A DNA stretch of 64,000 nt from Flavobacterium resistens (GCF_900182645.1 NZ_FXTA01000003.1:620001-684000), one strand, 5' to 3'; shown: positions 53,945 to 63,859, numbered from the stretch's first letter. A program made the numbers and translations. The notes: generated by a model not told the origin, from the sequence alone.

Positions 53945-55135
53945 CTATAAATGCAATTGAATTTTATATCTGTTACAAATTTTCATTACAAAAAGCATAA
54001 TTGTTGAAAATAGCAGCGACCAGATAATTCCTGGAACTCCCACCCTAAAATATCCTGGAATAATATGAAAATTAAGTGCTTTACAAAAGTAATAAATAAC
54101 GCCAGGCAAAATATAAATCAACAACGGATTTGCTGCGGCTGGCATAAAAAATTCGCTCCATTTTGTTTGCTTTTTAATTTCCATAATCCAATACAGAAGA
54201 TAAAACAATGCTGTACAAATTGCTGCTGAAAACATGGTCCAGGAAGGTGTTCCTTTAATTTTTGAAATTCCAAAATAAGGACGAAGCAAATATCCTGTTA
54301 TTAAAAACAAGAGCGTAAGGCCAATTACTGGCCAATTAATTTTTACTTCGGTTTTGCGATCAAAAAATAATAACGAAATTATAACTCCGCTAGTTACCAA
54401 AGTAGCATGTGTAAGATGCCCGGCAATAAAACCAAACCAAGGCAACTGATGTAAAGCCGTATCTTCAGTAAGATTGATTGAATTACAAACGACACATAAA
54501 ACTAAAAATGCTGTCATGGCCCATAATCGTCCACAAACCAACCAATAATAAACCACGGTAAACAAATAAGCCCAGCCTATAAGCCCCAGAATTCCCCACC
54601 ATTTTGGCGTCATTCCTCTTTCGCCATTGTCCTGAATATACAGAAAATACAGAATTACCAAAACAAGCATACCACCATATTGAAGTGTGTATTTTAACCC
54701 AATCGGGAAATCTTTTGTGTATTTATTCCAGATTGGAATTGGCATCGCATATGCTAAAAGCGCCCAAATAACTGGAGTAATCAACATTTTTGAGGCGTCA
54801 TAACCATATTCTGCATTAACCATAAAGACACCAATAATAATTAAAGCCAAAGCTCTTTTGAGTGTGTGAATCCAAATTGTCTTAGGACTATCTCCTTTTA
54901 TTAATCTTGCATTAAATGCAAATGGAATCGACATTCCTACAATAAACAAAAAAGCAGGAAAAACTACATCAACAAAAGTCATTGCATCGGCATCGGCCGG
55001 CATGTGTCTCATCCATTGCGGCACGTTCTTTATACTTGCAAGTTCATTTACAAAAATCATTACAAAAATGGTAATTCCGCGCAAAGCGTCTATAGAAAAA
55101 ACCCTTTTACTAGATAAATTTTCTTTTATTTTCAT
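53945..55135 (-). CDS. HGSNAT-like membrane acyltransferase (DUF5009), copy 2
   Basis: 396 residues, about 10-11 membrane segments. SIDALRGITIFVMIFVNELA, PADADAMTFVDVVFPAFLFIVG (in two parts) and a C-terminal set of hydrophobic segments make it a relative of 39270-40541. Such proteins are expected to transfer acyl groups to glycans on the membrane. The gene sits beside the polysaccharide locus but on its own transcript; a -7 box lies at 55160-55167. Confidence 0.8.
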   Translation of the reverse strand: MKIKENLSSKRVFSIDALRGITIFVMIFVNELASIKNVPQWMRHMPADADAMTFVDVVFPAFLFIVGMSIPFAFNARLIKGDSPKTIWIHTLKRALALIIIGVFMVNAEYGYDASKMLITPVIWALLAYAMPIPIWNKYTKDFPIGLKYTLQYGGMLVLVILYFLYIQDNGERGMTPKWWGILGLIGWAYLFTVVYYWLVCGRLWAMTAFLVLCVVCNSINLTEDTALHQLPWFGFIAGHLTHATLVTSGVIISLLFFDRKTEVKINWPVIGLTLLFLITGYLLRPYFGISKIKGTPSWTMFSAAICTALFYLLYWIMEIKKQTKWSEFFMPAAANPLLIYILPGVIYYFCKALNFHIIPGYFRVGVPGIIWSLLFSTIMLFVMKICNRYKIQLHL

Positions 55136-55159
55136 AAATCATTAAATTATTATTAGAAA

Positions 55160-55167
55160 CAAATATA
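55160..55167 (-). promoter_or_regulatory. -7 box of HGSNAT-like gene 2
   Basis: Reads TATATTTG on the minus strand, 25 bases before the start codon; fits TAnnTTTG. Confidence 0.45.
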
Positions 55168-55263
55168 AAATAATACTTGAGATAGAAAAATTAGATGACC
55201 ATTATAAACGTATCTGTAATAAAAAGTTTACTCTTTTTGATATAAAATACAAGGTACTTTACT

Positions 55264-55271
55264 TACTTTTG
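55264..55271 (+). promoter_or_regulatory. -7 box right before the phosphatase gene
   Basis: TACTTTTG followed by CAGC, only 4 bases before ATG 55276. If used, the mRNA would be nearly leaderless; otherwise a later Met would be the start. Confidence 0.45.
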
Positions 55272-55275
55272 CAGC

Positions 55276-56019
55276 ATGTTATCATTCTTAAAGTCAAAAC
55301 CGTATTTAAAGGACCTATTAGCTGGAAATTATGTTGATATTCATTCACATTTATTACCAGGAATCGATGATGGTGCCAAAACCATAGCAGATACAAGCAA
55401 ACTTGCCAAGTCCTTTCAGGAAATGGGTGTCGTTCAATTTATTACAACACCGCATATTAGCCATTATATTTGGAATAATTCACCTGAAACTATCATTACA
55501 AAACATCAGGAAACCCAAATTTTGTTGGAAGCCGAAAATATTAAAATCCCCTTTCAGGCTGCTGCAGAATATTTCATGGATGACTGGTTTGAAACCCATT
55601 TTCAAAATGAAAAATTATTAACACTAAAAGACAATTATGTATTGGTTGAAATGTCATATATGAATGCACCGATACAATTATACAAGATTCTTTTTGATCT
55701 TCAGGTTGCAGGATATATTCCGGTTTTAGCACACCCAGAGCGCTATTTATTTTATCATAAAAATTTTAGTGAATATGATAAATTAAAAAAAGCGGGGTGT
55801 TTATTTCAACTTAACTTGCTTGCAACAGTAGGTTACTATGGTGGAGAAATCATGAAAGTTGCAGATGAACTTCTTAAAAAAGGAATGTATGATTTTGTTG
55901 GAACAGATGTACATCACAATAATCACATCGCATCATTCAATCAGAAAGTAAAGATTGACAACAATAATATTAAAACCTTAAAAGAAATTATTGCGAATAA
56001 TCAATTCTTTAAATTTTAA
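55276..56019 (+). CDS. PHP-type tyrosine-protein phosphatase (CpsB/YwqE)
   Basis: 247 residues, cytoplasmic. PHP metal motifs: YVDIHSHLLPGIDDGAK (HxH), TTPHISHYIW, LAHPERYLFY and VGTDVHHNN. These phosphatases remove phosphate from the Tyr-rich tail of Wzc-like kinases and so control capsule or EPS chain length. Wzc lies directly downstream on the opposite strand with a tyrosine-rich tail, consistent with a kinase-phosphatase pair. The two genes are convergent, separated by a shared terminator. Confidence 0.92.
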   Translation: MLSFLKSKPYLKDLLAGNYVDIHSHLLPGIDDGAKTIADTSKLAKSFQEMGVVQFITTPHISHYIWNNSPETIITKHQETQILLEAENIKIPFQAAAEYFMDDWFETHFQNEKLLTLKDNYVLVEMSYMNAPIQLYKILFDLQVAGYIPVLAHPERYLFYHKNFSEYDKLKKAGCLFQLNLLATVGYYGGEIMKVADELLKKGMYDFVGTDVHHNNHIASFNQKVKIDNNNIKTLKEIIANNQFFKF

Positions 56020-56054
56020 TATTATCTCCTCAATTAAAAATATTTGATAAAAAA

Positions 56055-56080
56055 AAACGGCTCAATTACTTGAGCCGTTT
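56055..56080. terminator. bidirectional terminator between phosphatase and wzc
   Basis: AAACGGCTCAA / TTGAGCCGTTT, 11-base stem, 4-base loop, A-run before and T-run after, serving both convergent genes. Confidence 0.92.
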
Positions 56081-56099
56081 TTTTATAAAATCCCTTTTA

Positions 56100-58487
56100 T
56101 TATTTTGAGATTATTCTTTTGTACCAAGGTTTCTTCTCTACCCTAACACCATAGCCGTAACCATAACCATAGCCTTTCGTAGAATCTGTATCATTAAGTA
56201 CGATACACATATTTGGTAATTTTTTCTCTTTGTAGAAAGTATTTGCAATATTCAGCATACGTTTTTCAAGAACATTTGCACGCATTACATATACAAACGT
56301 ATCAGCATTTTTGGCGATTAATAATGTATCGGTAACCAAACTAACTGGTGCAGTATCCACAATTATGTAATCGTATTCTTTTTTAAGTTCTTCAAAAAGC
56401 TGATCCACTTTATTACTCATCAACAATTCAGCCGGATTTGGCGGAATCACACCTGATGGAAGAATAAAGAAATTCTTATATCCTTCATGTTTGATGATAT
56501 AATCTCTAACGTCTTTATCAGTTGATGACAAATAATTTGTCAAACCAACACTTGGAACATTAATATATTCACCAAATTTAGGGTTTCTAATGTCAGAACC
56601 AACCAATAAAACTCTTCTTCCAGACAAAGCAAAAGTTGCTGCAAGATTTACAGATATAAAAGTCTTACCTTCTGACGGGAAAGTTGACGTAACGAAGACT
56701 GTTTTTGCAATTCCTTCAGGAACTTTTGTAAGCATGAACTCCAAATTGGTTCTTACAATACGAATTGCCTCCGCTGAACTCGTTCTACTTTCCGATTTTA
56801 TTAATTCCGCAATATCATCTGAAGTTGGTACATCTCCAATAAATGGAATTTGTGTTTTTCCTTCCAGATCCAATTTGCTTTTAATTTTTGTATCTAAAAG
56901 AGCATTACTATAAATAATTCCAAATGGGATCAATAATCCAAGCAACATTCCAGCCAAATAAATAATTTTTTTCTTTGGACTGATTGGATCTTTTTCTGCT
57001 TTTGCAACATCAATTACACGAGCATTAGGTTCAGTTGCTGATAATGAAATTGCAGTCTCTTCACGTTTTTGAAGTAAATATAGATATAGTTCTTCTTTAA
57101 CTTTTTGTTGTCTTGCAATTACTCTAAACTGACGTTCCTGAACAGGAATTTTACCAATTTTACTATTTAAAAGACTTTCCTGACCTTTTATATCACGATT
57201 CTGTATTTGCAAACTAGCCTGCATACGTCTAAGACTAGTTGCAACATTTGATTTTAAAGAAGTTATTTGCTGATCTAATTTTACAACAGATGGGTTTTCT
57301 TCAGTAGCTGATTTTAGAATTCTGTTGCGATCCAAAACTAACTGATTGTAAGATGAAATCAATCCACTTGCATCAGCATTATCAGATATCATGTTAGTTG
57401 GTAACAAATCTGAATTATTGCTTTTTTTAATGAAATCTAAAAGTGAAGAAACTACATTCAATTGAATTTCAGTTTCTACTCCTTTTTTATCATATTCAGT
57501 AGAACCTTCAATAAAAAGTTTTGCCTCAGATTCAATATCTGTTAGTTTGTTTGTCTTCTTAAAGCTTTCTACATCTTGTTCTACACCATCTAGTTCTTGT
57601 GCAATTAATGCTAATCTGCTTGCAATAAATTTAGACGTATTTTCTGAAATGTAATTTTTATCCTCAGCTGCATTTTCATTATAAATCTGAATCATATTGT
57701 CAAGGAAATTTTCAGCTTTCTTAGCAACAGGATCAGAGATTGAGACATTAACAACACTGCTGGTTTTACTTATAGGCTCAACCTTCAATATTTTCCTAAA
57801 ACTTTCTGTTAATTCATCCAAAGGATTAATGACAATACGAATTTCTTCAAATCTTCCAGTATGGTTTTTAGCGTAAAAAGCCGTTTTTTGAATAACTAAC
57901 ACGCCAATTTTTGTAGCTATTTTTTCTCCAAATTTAAATTCATTCTTTGTAGATAAAATAAAATTCTCCTTTTCTTCTGATTCTTCATCATCTAACGTAA
58001 AAGAATTTGAATTTAATAATTTACAATTTAAGACAATTTTTGCTTTATCAAATGAAGTTGTTTTGCTCAAAAAATAAACATTAATAGGTGTATCTACATA
58101 TATATCACGATCAATAACTTTTCCTTCAACAAAGAGACCAACATTTAGATTCAAATTTTTAATAGTATTTTCAACTAATGTTCGAGACTTTAAAATTTCA
58201 ACTTCATTGTCCACATTATTTTTCATACTTCCACCTAAACCTAAATCTGCAAAAGCGGATAATTCTGAAAGCATGCCGCCTTTTTTCTCATCTTTAACTA
58301 AAATAGAAGTAGTTGCTTCATAACTTGGTGTAGTATAACGTAAATAAAGAAACGCTAAAACCAAGCCAATAACTACACTTACTAAAAACCAGCGCCAATG
58401 GATTAAATATTTATCTAATTGTTCTCTTAAATTAACATCTTCGATTTCATCATCAAGTATATCATTATAAAAATCTTGCTTTTGCAT
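56100..58487 (-). CDS. wzc: polysaccharide co-polymerase / BY-tyrosine kinase
   Basis: 795 residues: Wzz-type N-terminus with first membrane segment (about 32-50), periplasmic part with coiled coils (about 250-470), GNVR-like end and second segment (about 500-525, IIYLAGMLLGLLIPFGIIYS), then BY-kinase domain with Walker A TSTFPSEGKTF, Walker A' VLLVGSDIRNPK, Walker B IIVDTAPV. The C-terminal tail has four GY units (GYGYGYGYG), the autophosphorylation cluster. It steers capsule/EPS assembly with Wza, and is the likely target of the phosphatase. Gap to wza 13 bases. Confidence 0.94.
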   Translation of the reverse strand: MQKQDFYNDILDDEIEDVNLREQLDKYLIHWRWFLVSVVIGLVLAFLYLRYTTPSYEATTSILVKDEKKGGMLSELSAFADLGLGGSMKNNVDNEVEILKSRTLVENTIKNLNLNVGLFVEGKVIDRDIYVDTPINVYFLSKTTSFDKAKIVLNCKLLNSNSFTLDDEESEEKENFILSTKNEFKFGEKIATKIGVLVIQKTAFYAKNHTGRFEEIRIVINPLDELTESFRKILKVEPISKTSSVVNVSISDPVAKKAENFLDNMIQIYNENAAEDKNYISENTSKFIASRLALIAQELDGVEQDVESFKKTNKLTDIESEAKLFIEGSTEYDKKGVETEIQLNVVSSLLDFIKKSNNSDLLPTNMISDNADASGLISSYNQLVLDRNRILKSATEENPSVVKLDQQITSLKSNVATSLRRMQASLQIQNRDIKGQESLLNSKIGKIPVQERQFRVIARQQKVKEELYLYLLQKREETAISLSATEPNARVIDVAKAEKDPISPKKKIIYLAGMLLGLLIPFGIIYSNALLDTKIKSKLDLEGKTQIPFIGDVPTSDDIAELIKSESRTSSAEAIRIVRTNLEFMLTKVPEGIAKTVFVTSTFPSEGKTFISVNLAATFALSGRRVLLVGSDIRNPKFGEYINVPSVGLTNYLSSTDKDVRDYIIKHEGYKNFFILPSGVIPPNPAELLMSNKVDQLFEELKKEYDYIIVDTAPVSLVTDTLLIAKNADTFVYVMRANVLEKRMLNIANTFYKEKKLPNMCIVLNDTDSTKGYGYGYGYGVRVEKKPWYKRIISK

Positions 58488-58500
58488 TTTTATTTCAATT

Positions 58501-59292
58501 TTATTTAAAGATTAGGACAGAAAGCGATACTAAAATAGAAATCGCCGAAATAATTACTGAGGTATTAGGACCAACTGCAGATGAATTTATTCTCGTCTGA
58601 TTTGGCTCAACATACACTACGTCATTTTGAGCTAAATAATAAAAAGGAGAATTAATAAAATCAGATTTTGTTATATCAACTCTATTATATGATTTCACCC
58701 CATTGGTTTCTCGAATAACTAAAATATTGTCTCTTCTTCCATAAATTGTAAGATCTTTTGCCATACTCAAAGCTTCAACTAGTGTAACTCTTTCTGAAGC
58801 AATTGGATAAGTACCTGGTAAATTAACTTCGCCTTGTAATGAAATTTTAAAATTCATTATACGAAGGTTTATAATAGGATTTTTAATATAAGTACTAATT
58901 TTATCTTGCAATAATTTTAACACTTCGGTACGTGTTAGTCCTCCTACATGTAATTTCCCGATAACAGGAAATTCTATATTGCCACTTTGATCAATCAAAT
59001 ACAGTTGAACAGTTTCCTGGCCTCGAGCAATATCCAGTCTATTGTTAGTTGTTGTACTATAAGTCTTTAAATTAAAAGGAAGTGCAACTTCAGGATCATC
59101 GGCTGAAACTAAAATCATCAACAAATCATCAGGCTGAAGTTTAATTTCAAAAGAATTTGCATTTTGCTGTGCAGTCATATTATCAATGTTCTGATAGTAT
59201 ACTACATCTTTTTTGGATCCACAGGAAAAACATAAAAATAAAAGCAATAAAAAGCTACTAGCTTTCATAAAAAAAGAAGGGTTCAATTTCAT
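58501..59292 (-). CDS. wza: polysaccharide export lipoprotein
   Basis: 263 residues with lipobox CFSCGS (Cys about 24), so an outer-membrane lipoprotein. Poly_export domain near 45-135 (FEIKLQPDDLLMILV, VQLYLIDQSGNIEFPVIGK), SLBB domain (about 145-215, FKISLQGEVNLPGTYP) and a C-terminal hydrophobic end with a helix that could cross the outer membrane. Makes the export channel with Wzc. A -7 box (TATCTTTG on minus) lies at 59314-59321. Confidence 0.92.
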   Translation of the reverse strand: MKLNPSFFMKASSFLLLLFLCFSCGSKKDVVYYQNIDNMTAQQNANSFEIKLQPDDLLMILVSADDPEVALPFNLKTYSTTTNNRLDIARGQETVQLYLIDQSGNIEFPVIGKLHVGGLTRTEVLKLLQDKISTYIKNPIINLRIMNFKISLQGEVNLPGTYPIASERVTLVEALSMAKDLTIYGRRDNILVIRETNGVKSYNRVDITKSDFINSPFYYLAQNDVVYVEPNQTRINSSAVGPNTSVIISAISILVSLSVLIFK

Positions 59293-59313
59293 CAGGTCTA
59301 CAATTTACGGGGG

Positions 59314-59321
59314 CAAAGATA
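59314..59321 (-). promoter_or_regulatory. -7 box before wza
   Basis: Reads TATCTTTG on the minus strand, 21 bases before the wza start codon and inside the 116-base gap after the transferase gene, so wza-wzc may have a promoter of their own. Confidence 0.5.
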
Positions 59322-59408
59322 AGGATTAAAATATTTTATTTAGATAAAAGCTTAGTAAGCTCTAAAGTACTATCATTGAAAAAGTTTATACAAAATCAGA
59401 ATGAAAAC

Positions 59409-60827
59409 TTAAAAGGCATTTTCTTCACCTTTAAATACATTAATTACTGTTTTTATTATTATTTTAATATCGAGCAACAAACTCCAATTCTCGATATACC
59501 ATATATCATATTCTACTCTATTTTGCATGTCAATAAGCTCTTTCGTTTCTCCACGAAAACCATTAACCTGGGCCCAACCTGTTATACCTGGTTTTGCATA
59601 TTGGCGTACTAAATAGTTGTTTATTAATTCACTGTATTGCTTAGTATGATTAACCATATGGGGTCTTGGCCCTACAACTGACATATCTCCAAAAAAAACA
59701 TTAAAAAACTGAGGCAGCTCATCTATACTTGTTTTCCGCATAAAAGCTCCGAATTTCGTTACACGACTATCGCCTTTCACAGCTTGCTTGTTATCGGCAG
59801 CTCCATTAAGGCGCATACTCCTAAATTTTAAACAAGTAAAAGATCTATTGTCTCTGCCAGATCGTTCTTGTTTGAAAAAAATTGGACCTGGAGATTCCAT
59901 TTTAATAATGAGCATTATTATAGGAAACAGCCAAGGGAATATTAAAACCAGAACAAATAAAGAAAAACAAATATCAAATACTTTTTTCAAAATTCTATTT
60001 ACAGCAGCCTCTAAAGGTTCCCGTCTAAACATTAATACCGGCGTATTTTCATAAAAAGTCATTTCGACTTTATTGGATTTTGTATACAATTGAAAATCTG
60101 GAATAAACTTAATTCGCACCATATGGTGTTCACAAATTTTCACTAATTTATTTATAACTTCAATATTATCGATGTGTAAGGCCACATACATTTCATCCAC
60201 TTCTTCATTAATTATAAACTCTTCTATTTGATTAAATCCTCCCAATATAGGATGGGAAATAAACGCAAAAGGATCTACTTTTTCATCAAAAAAACCAAGA
60301 AAACGATAACCATAAGTTAAATCTTTAGCCAGAATTCTTCGCATTCTCTCGCCGGTATCATTAGCGCCAATTATAATAAAACTTCTAAAATTATAACCTT
60401 TTGCTCTGATATATCTAAGAAGTTTCATTGATAAATATCTTGAAAACATAAGCAACACAAAGAAAATAAAATAGAAATATACCAGTCGAAGTCTTGAAAT
60501 ATCACTATATTTTAATACCACGACAAAAAAAGTTGTTATAGCAATATGTATAACTACTTTTTTAATTGTTCTTCTCAATATGGATTCAATAGGTTCAACC
60601 CTCACAATTCTGAAGGAGTCTTTGTATAGCAAAAGCCCAATCCATATTAGATTACCTAATAAGGAAATAGTTTCTACCTCTTTTAAAAATAACTTATCAA
60701 TGTTTCCAAATCTCAATAATGCAGACAAAAGAATCGCTGCATTCAACAATGCTACATCCCATACCAAAAATATAGCTTTGAAATAACGCGAAAAACGATA
60801 TTCTGAGAGTTCTTGCAGAATTTTCAT
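59409..60827 (-). CDS. polyprenyl-phosphate glycosyl-1-phosphate transferase (WcaJ/WbaP type)
   Basis: 472 residues. N-terminal part has four membrane segments (to about 140), then a CoA-binding_3-like Rossmann domain (about 150-260, FIIIGANDTGERMRRIL), a fifth segment (about 285-310) and the bacterial sugar transferase domain: SPGPIFFKQERSGRD, CLKFRSMR, SIDELPQFFNV, VGPRPHM, AKPGITGWAQVNG. It starts EPS repeat-unit synthesis by putting sugar-1-phosphate on undecaprenyl phosphate. Starts 3 bases after the stop of the GT4 gene upstream. Confidence 0.94.
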   Translation of the reverse strand: MKILQELSEYRFSRYFKAIFLVWDVALLNAAILLSALLRFGNIDKLFLKEVETISLLGNLIWIGLLLYKDSFRIVRVEPIESILRRTIKKVVIHIAITTFFVVVLKYSDISRLRLVYFYFIFFVLLMFSRYLSMKLLRYIRAKGYNFRSFIIIGANDTGERMRRILAKDLTYGYRFLGFFDEKVDPFAFISHPILGGFNQIEEFIINEEVDEMYVALHIDNIEVINKLVKICEHHMVRIKFIPDFQLYTKSNKVEMTFYENTPVLMFRREPLEAAVNRILKKVFDICFSLFVLVLIFPWLFPIIMLIIKMESPGPIFFKQERSGRDNRSFTCLKFRSMRLNGAADNKQAVKGDSRVTKFGAFMRKTSIDELPQFFNVFFGDMSVVGPRPHMVNHTKQYSELINNYLVRQYAKPGITGWAQVNGFRGETKELIDMQNRVEYDIWYIENWSLLLDIKIIIKTVINVFKGEENAF

Positions 60828-60829
60828 AG

Positions 60830-61942
60830 TTAGATAATACTTTTTTTCACTTTTAAAATATCTTTAAAATGATTAGTATATTGATCAACAATAATTTCCC
60901 AATCAAATTGATCAACAATTTTTCTTTTATTCTCACTTAACATTGACTGAAATTGATTTTCTTCATATTTAACGTTTACTAAATGATTTACTATATCATC
61001 GGCATTTTTGAAATAAATAGCATCATTGCCTAAAATATATCGGTTGAAATCATTGTCGTTTGCACAAATCAAAGAATTGGATGCCATAGCTTCTAATAAT
61101 GATGGATTCGTCCCTCCAACGGTATGTCCATGGAAATAGATATTTGAGTAATAACGTAAATTGTTCAGAACGTTGATATCATATATTCCGCCAACAAATT
61201 GAATTTGTAAAAAAGATGAAAATTTTTGTTTTAAGTATTTTCCATATGGCGTATCATGATTACCCACTATTAAGAAGGGACGATTCAATTTAGCTTTAGC
61301 AACACCATCTAGAATAATTTCAATACTGTTTTCTGGTTCTAAACGAGCAATAAGCATATCGTACTCGTAAGATCTTAAATCGTAATTTTTCAGAACATCC
61401 TCCTTATTATTTTCAAAAAGGGTTGCACCATAAGCTATATAAGTTGAATCAACTTTATAAGTTTCTTTCAAATAATTCTGAATACCAATTGAATCAGAAA
61501 TAAGATAATCACTATATTTAACTCCTAGTGATTCGGCATATCTTAGAAATTTTTTCACCTTTTCTGAGTATTTGGTTCTCTTCCACTCTAAACCATCCAT
61601 ATTTGTTGTTACGATGGTTTTTTTAGGCATTAACCAACCCCAAATAGAGCTACTTGTGTAACCCAATTGTAAAACAATGTCGCAATTATGTTTTCGTAAA
61701 TCAAAAATGCAATTTAAATCATAAATAAATTGGCCCGCTGTTCCTATTTTATTTTCCGGATCATAACAATGTACAATCTTAACTCCTTTCCATACATCTT
61801 CTTGGTAAGGATGATTATGCGAGTTATAAACAATAACTTCGCATCCTCTGTTTACCAATCCTAATGCAAGATATTCAGCACATTGTTCAAAGCCACCATA
61901 GTGATTTGGAATTCCTCTTGTGCCTATTATAGCAATTTTCAA
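60830..61942 (-). CDS. GT4-family glycosyltransferase with DUF1972 N-terminus
   Basis: 370 residues, GT-B fold: N-terminal IGTRGIPNHYGGFEQCAEYL is the DUF1972 block of rhamnosyl-type transferases; DNNR-like middle; C-terminal GT4 motif SNIYFHGHTVGGTNPSLLEAMAS with the Glu of the family. Works on the lipid-linked repeat unit in the cytoplasm. Substrates unknown. 6 bases to the oxygenase-like gene upstream. Confidence 0.9.
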   Translation of the reverse strand: MKIAIIGTRGIPNHYGGFEQCAEYLALGLVNRGCEVIVYNSHNHPYQEDVWKGVKIVHCYDPENKIGTAGQFIYDLNCIFDLRKHNCDIVLQLGYTSSSIWGWLMPKKTIVTTNMDGLEWKRTKYSEKVKKFLRYAESLGVKYSDYLISDSIGIQNYLKETYKVDSTYIAYGATLFENNKEDVLKNYDLRSYEYDMLIARLEPENSIEIILDGVAKAKLNRPFLIVGNHDTPYGKYLKQKFSSFLQIQFVGGIYDINVLNNLRYYSNIYFHGHTVGGTNPSLLEAMASNSLICANDNDFNRYILGNDAIYFKNADDIVNHLVNVKYEENQFQSMLSENKRKIVDQFDWEIIVDQYTNHFKDILKVKKSII

Positions 61943-61948
61943 AATTAT

Positions 61949-62725
61949 TTATTGATTTTTAGCTGTTCCTATTCCGAAAAATTTGTTTTTAATTTGAACA
62001 GCCGAATTATAATGCTTTGCTGCAAATTTTTTAAACGCTGAAGAGTCTTTATTTGGAAACCAATCTGTAGTACGTGGAGTCTCTAAAATATTCTTATGAT
62101 TCGTATAGGCATATGTTGCAATTGAAGTTCTATTTTTACCTTCTGGAAAGGTTGTCATGTCATAGCCATGTAATGAATAAGGGCGACATTGCTGAATAAT
62201 CATCCTATTAAAAGGAATATCCAATTCTCTTTTTACACCTGATCTTAAATCTTCAATTTTCAATTCTCCTTTATATTCTTTTTTCCAATCTTTATTTAAG
62301 TAAAATAAAAGATTCATATTACGATACCAATTCTTATTGATTGGATGATAATTAAAATCTAAGTGCATATCCAGAAAACTGTTCTTTTTCCCTTGGTGCA
62401 AACCTCCTCCATGGTTTTTTGGATCCACAAAAACTTCCTCACATGCTATATAACTCAAAAAGTTATTAAACCTTTCAGATTTAAGATCTTCATAAAATTC
62501 ATTAAATACAGAACCCAGTTCTTTATAATTTGATTTTTCAAACTTATTATTAGCAAACATATAATCTCTACTTTTATTTTCGAGTTCAGGGATCAAATCT
62601 AACATTTGATTTGTTTTTTCTATATCACAGAAATCATCAATTATTAAATGAGGAAAAGGAATTGCTGTTAAGTATTGTTCTCTCAGTAAATGCTTATTTT
62701 CTTCAAGTTTATCAAAATTTATCAT
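61949..62725 (-). CDS. 2OG-Fe(II) oxygenase-like protein in the EPS locus
   Basis: 258 residues, cytoplasmic. The double-stranded beta-helix iron motif is visible: His121-x-Asp123 in DMHLDFNYHP, distal His186 in RPYSLHGYDM, and Arg199 in GKNRTSIATY for 2-oxoglutarate. This matches prolyl-4-hydroxylase-like oxygenases found in glycan clusters. It lies between two GT4 genes with gaps of 6 and 1 bases, so it is part of the operon and may oxidise a sugar or lipid-linked unit (inference). Confidence 0.82.
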   Translation of the reverse strand: MINFDKLEENKHLLREQYLTAIPFPHLIIDDFCDIEKTNQMLDLIPELENKSRDYMFANNKFEKSNYKELGSVFNEFYEDLKSERFNNFLSYIACEEVFVDPKNHGGGLHQGKKNSFLDMHLDFNYHPINKNWYRNMNLLFYLNKDWKKEYKGELKIEDLRSGVKRELDIPFNRMIIQQCRPYSLHGYDMTTFPEGKNRTSIATYAYTNHKNILETPRTTDWFPNKDSSAFKKFAAKHYNSAVQIKNKFFGIGTAKNQ

Positions 62726-62726
62726 A

Positions 62727-63833
62727 TCAAATAGTGTTTAAAATTTTATTTATATTTTCTGCTGATTCGTCCCAGCTATAAAAAGTTTTAATCTGTTTAT
62801 ATATATCGTTTAGATCATCAATATTGTTATTTTTCAATCTATTAATTAATTTATCTTGAAATTCATTTATTTTATCAGGATCAAAAAGATTCTCATTAAA
62901 AAAATAAAAATCGCTCATTGCGGTTTTTGAAGAACATAAAACTGGAGTTTTCATAATTGCTGCTTCAAGAGGAGGGATTCCAAATCCTTCAGCCAAAGAA
63001 GGATAAACAAATAACTCAGCTCCATTTATGAATTCTCTTAAATCTTTTTGTTCAATTGATTCAAAATAAAAATAATTTTTCAAATTTGGATTATCTACAA
63101 GTATGTTATCCAATATTTCATTTTTTATCGATTCTTTACCTATAAAAACAAGTGAATAATTTTCTTTAAAAAGTTTTAAATCAATAAATGACTTAAGTAA
63201 AAGATCGTGTTTTTTCCTTGGCTCAATTCTGCTTACATATAATATATATTTACTAATTCCGTATTTCGATTTGATAAAATCTCTACTGATTTCTTTATCG
63301 CTCAGATAAAACACATCTTGGTTTACTGCATTTGGAGTAATAATAATTTTACCACTAGTAAAAGGAAAATAATGTTCTATTCTATTTTTTGAATAATTGG
63401 AAACAGTTAGAATATAGTTAGATAATTTTGCAGATATCTTATAAAAAAAACTTTTTTGAAGTATGTAAAATTTACTAAATTCAGATCTAAAATCATAAAA
63501 CAATACATCGTGAGTTGTTATCATGAATTTACAAACCTTAATAAAGGGAGTTATATACTGAAAATGAGCCAAATCTATTTTATTATACAATAAAATAAAC
63601 GGCAATTCAAACCCAAGACGCAACGTACTGCTTTTAAATTTATATTTAATATATTTTACATTCGGTGCCTTTCCAAAAATTTTCTGTAAATTCTCAATAT
63701 CATTTGCTGCAAGATAAAAAATTATATCTGGGCGCTTTATTATTAAAATACTATAAATCTCTTTTATATACGTCCAAGTCCCTTGAAATTCACCATCGAA
63801 AACATGCGCATCAACAAATACTCTCTTTTTCAT
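62727..63833 (-). CDS. GT4-family glycosyltransferase
   Basis: 368 residues, GT-B fold. YILYVSRIEPRKKHDLLLKSF and VYPSLAEGFGIPPLEAAIM are the donor-binding motifs of GT4 (mannosyltransferase-like). Transfers a sugar to the growing EPS unit in the cytoplasm; sugar unknown. The start of the oxygenase gene follows its stop by one base. Confidence 0.9.
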   Translation of the reverse strand: MKKRVFVDAHVFDGEFQGTWTYIKEIYSILIIKRPDIIFYLAANDIENLQKIFGKAPNVKYIKYKFKSSTLRLGFELPFILLYNKIDLAHFQYITPFIKVCKFMITTHDVLFYDFRSEFSKFYILQKSFFYKISAKLSNYILTVSNYSKNRIEHYFPFTSGKIIITPNAVNQDVFYLSDKEISRDFIKSKYGISKYILYVSRIEPRKKHDLLLKSFIDLKLFKENYSLVFIGKESIKNEILDNILVDNPNLKNYFYFESIEQKDLREFINGAELFVYPSLAEGFGIPPLEAAIMKTPVLCSSKTAMSDFYFFNENLFDPDKINEFQDKLINRLKNNNIDDLNDIYKQIKTFYSWDESAENINKILNTI

Positions 63834-63859
63834 TATAATTTAAACAGGTAATATTTTTT

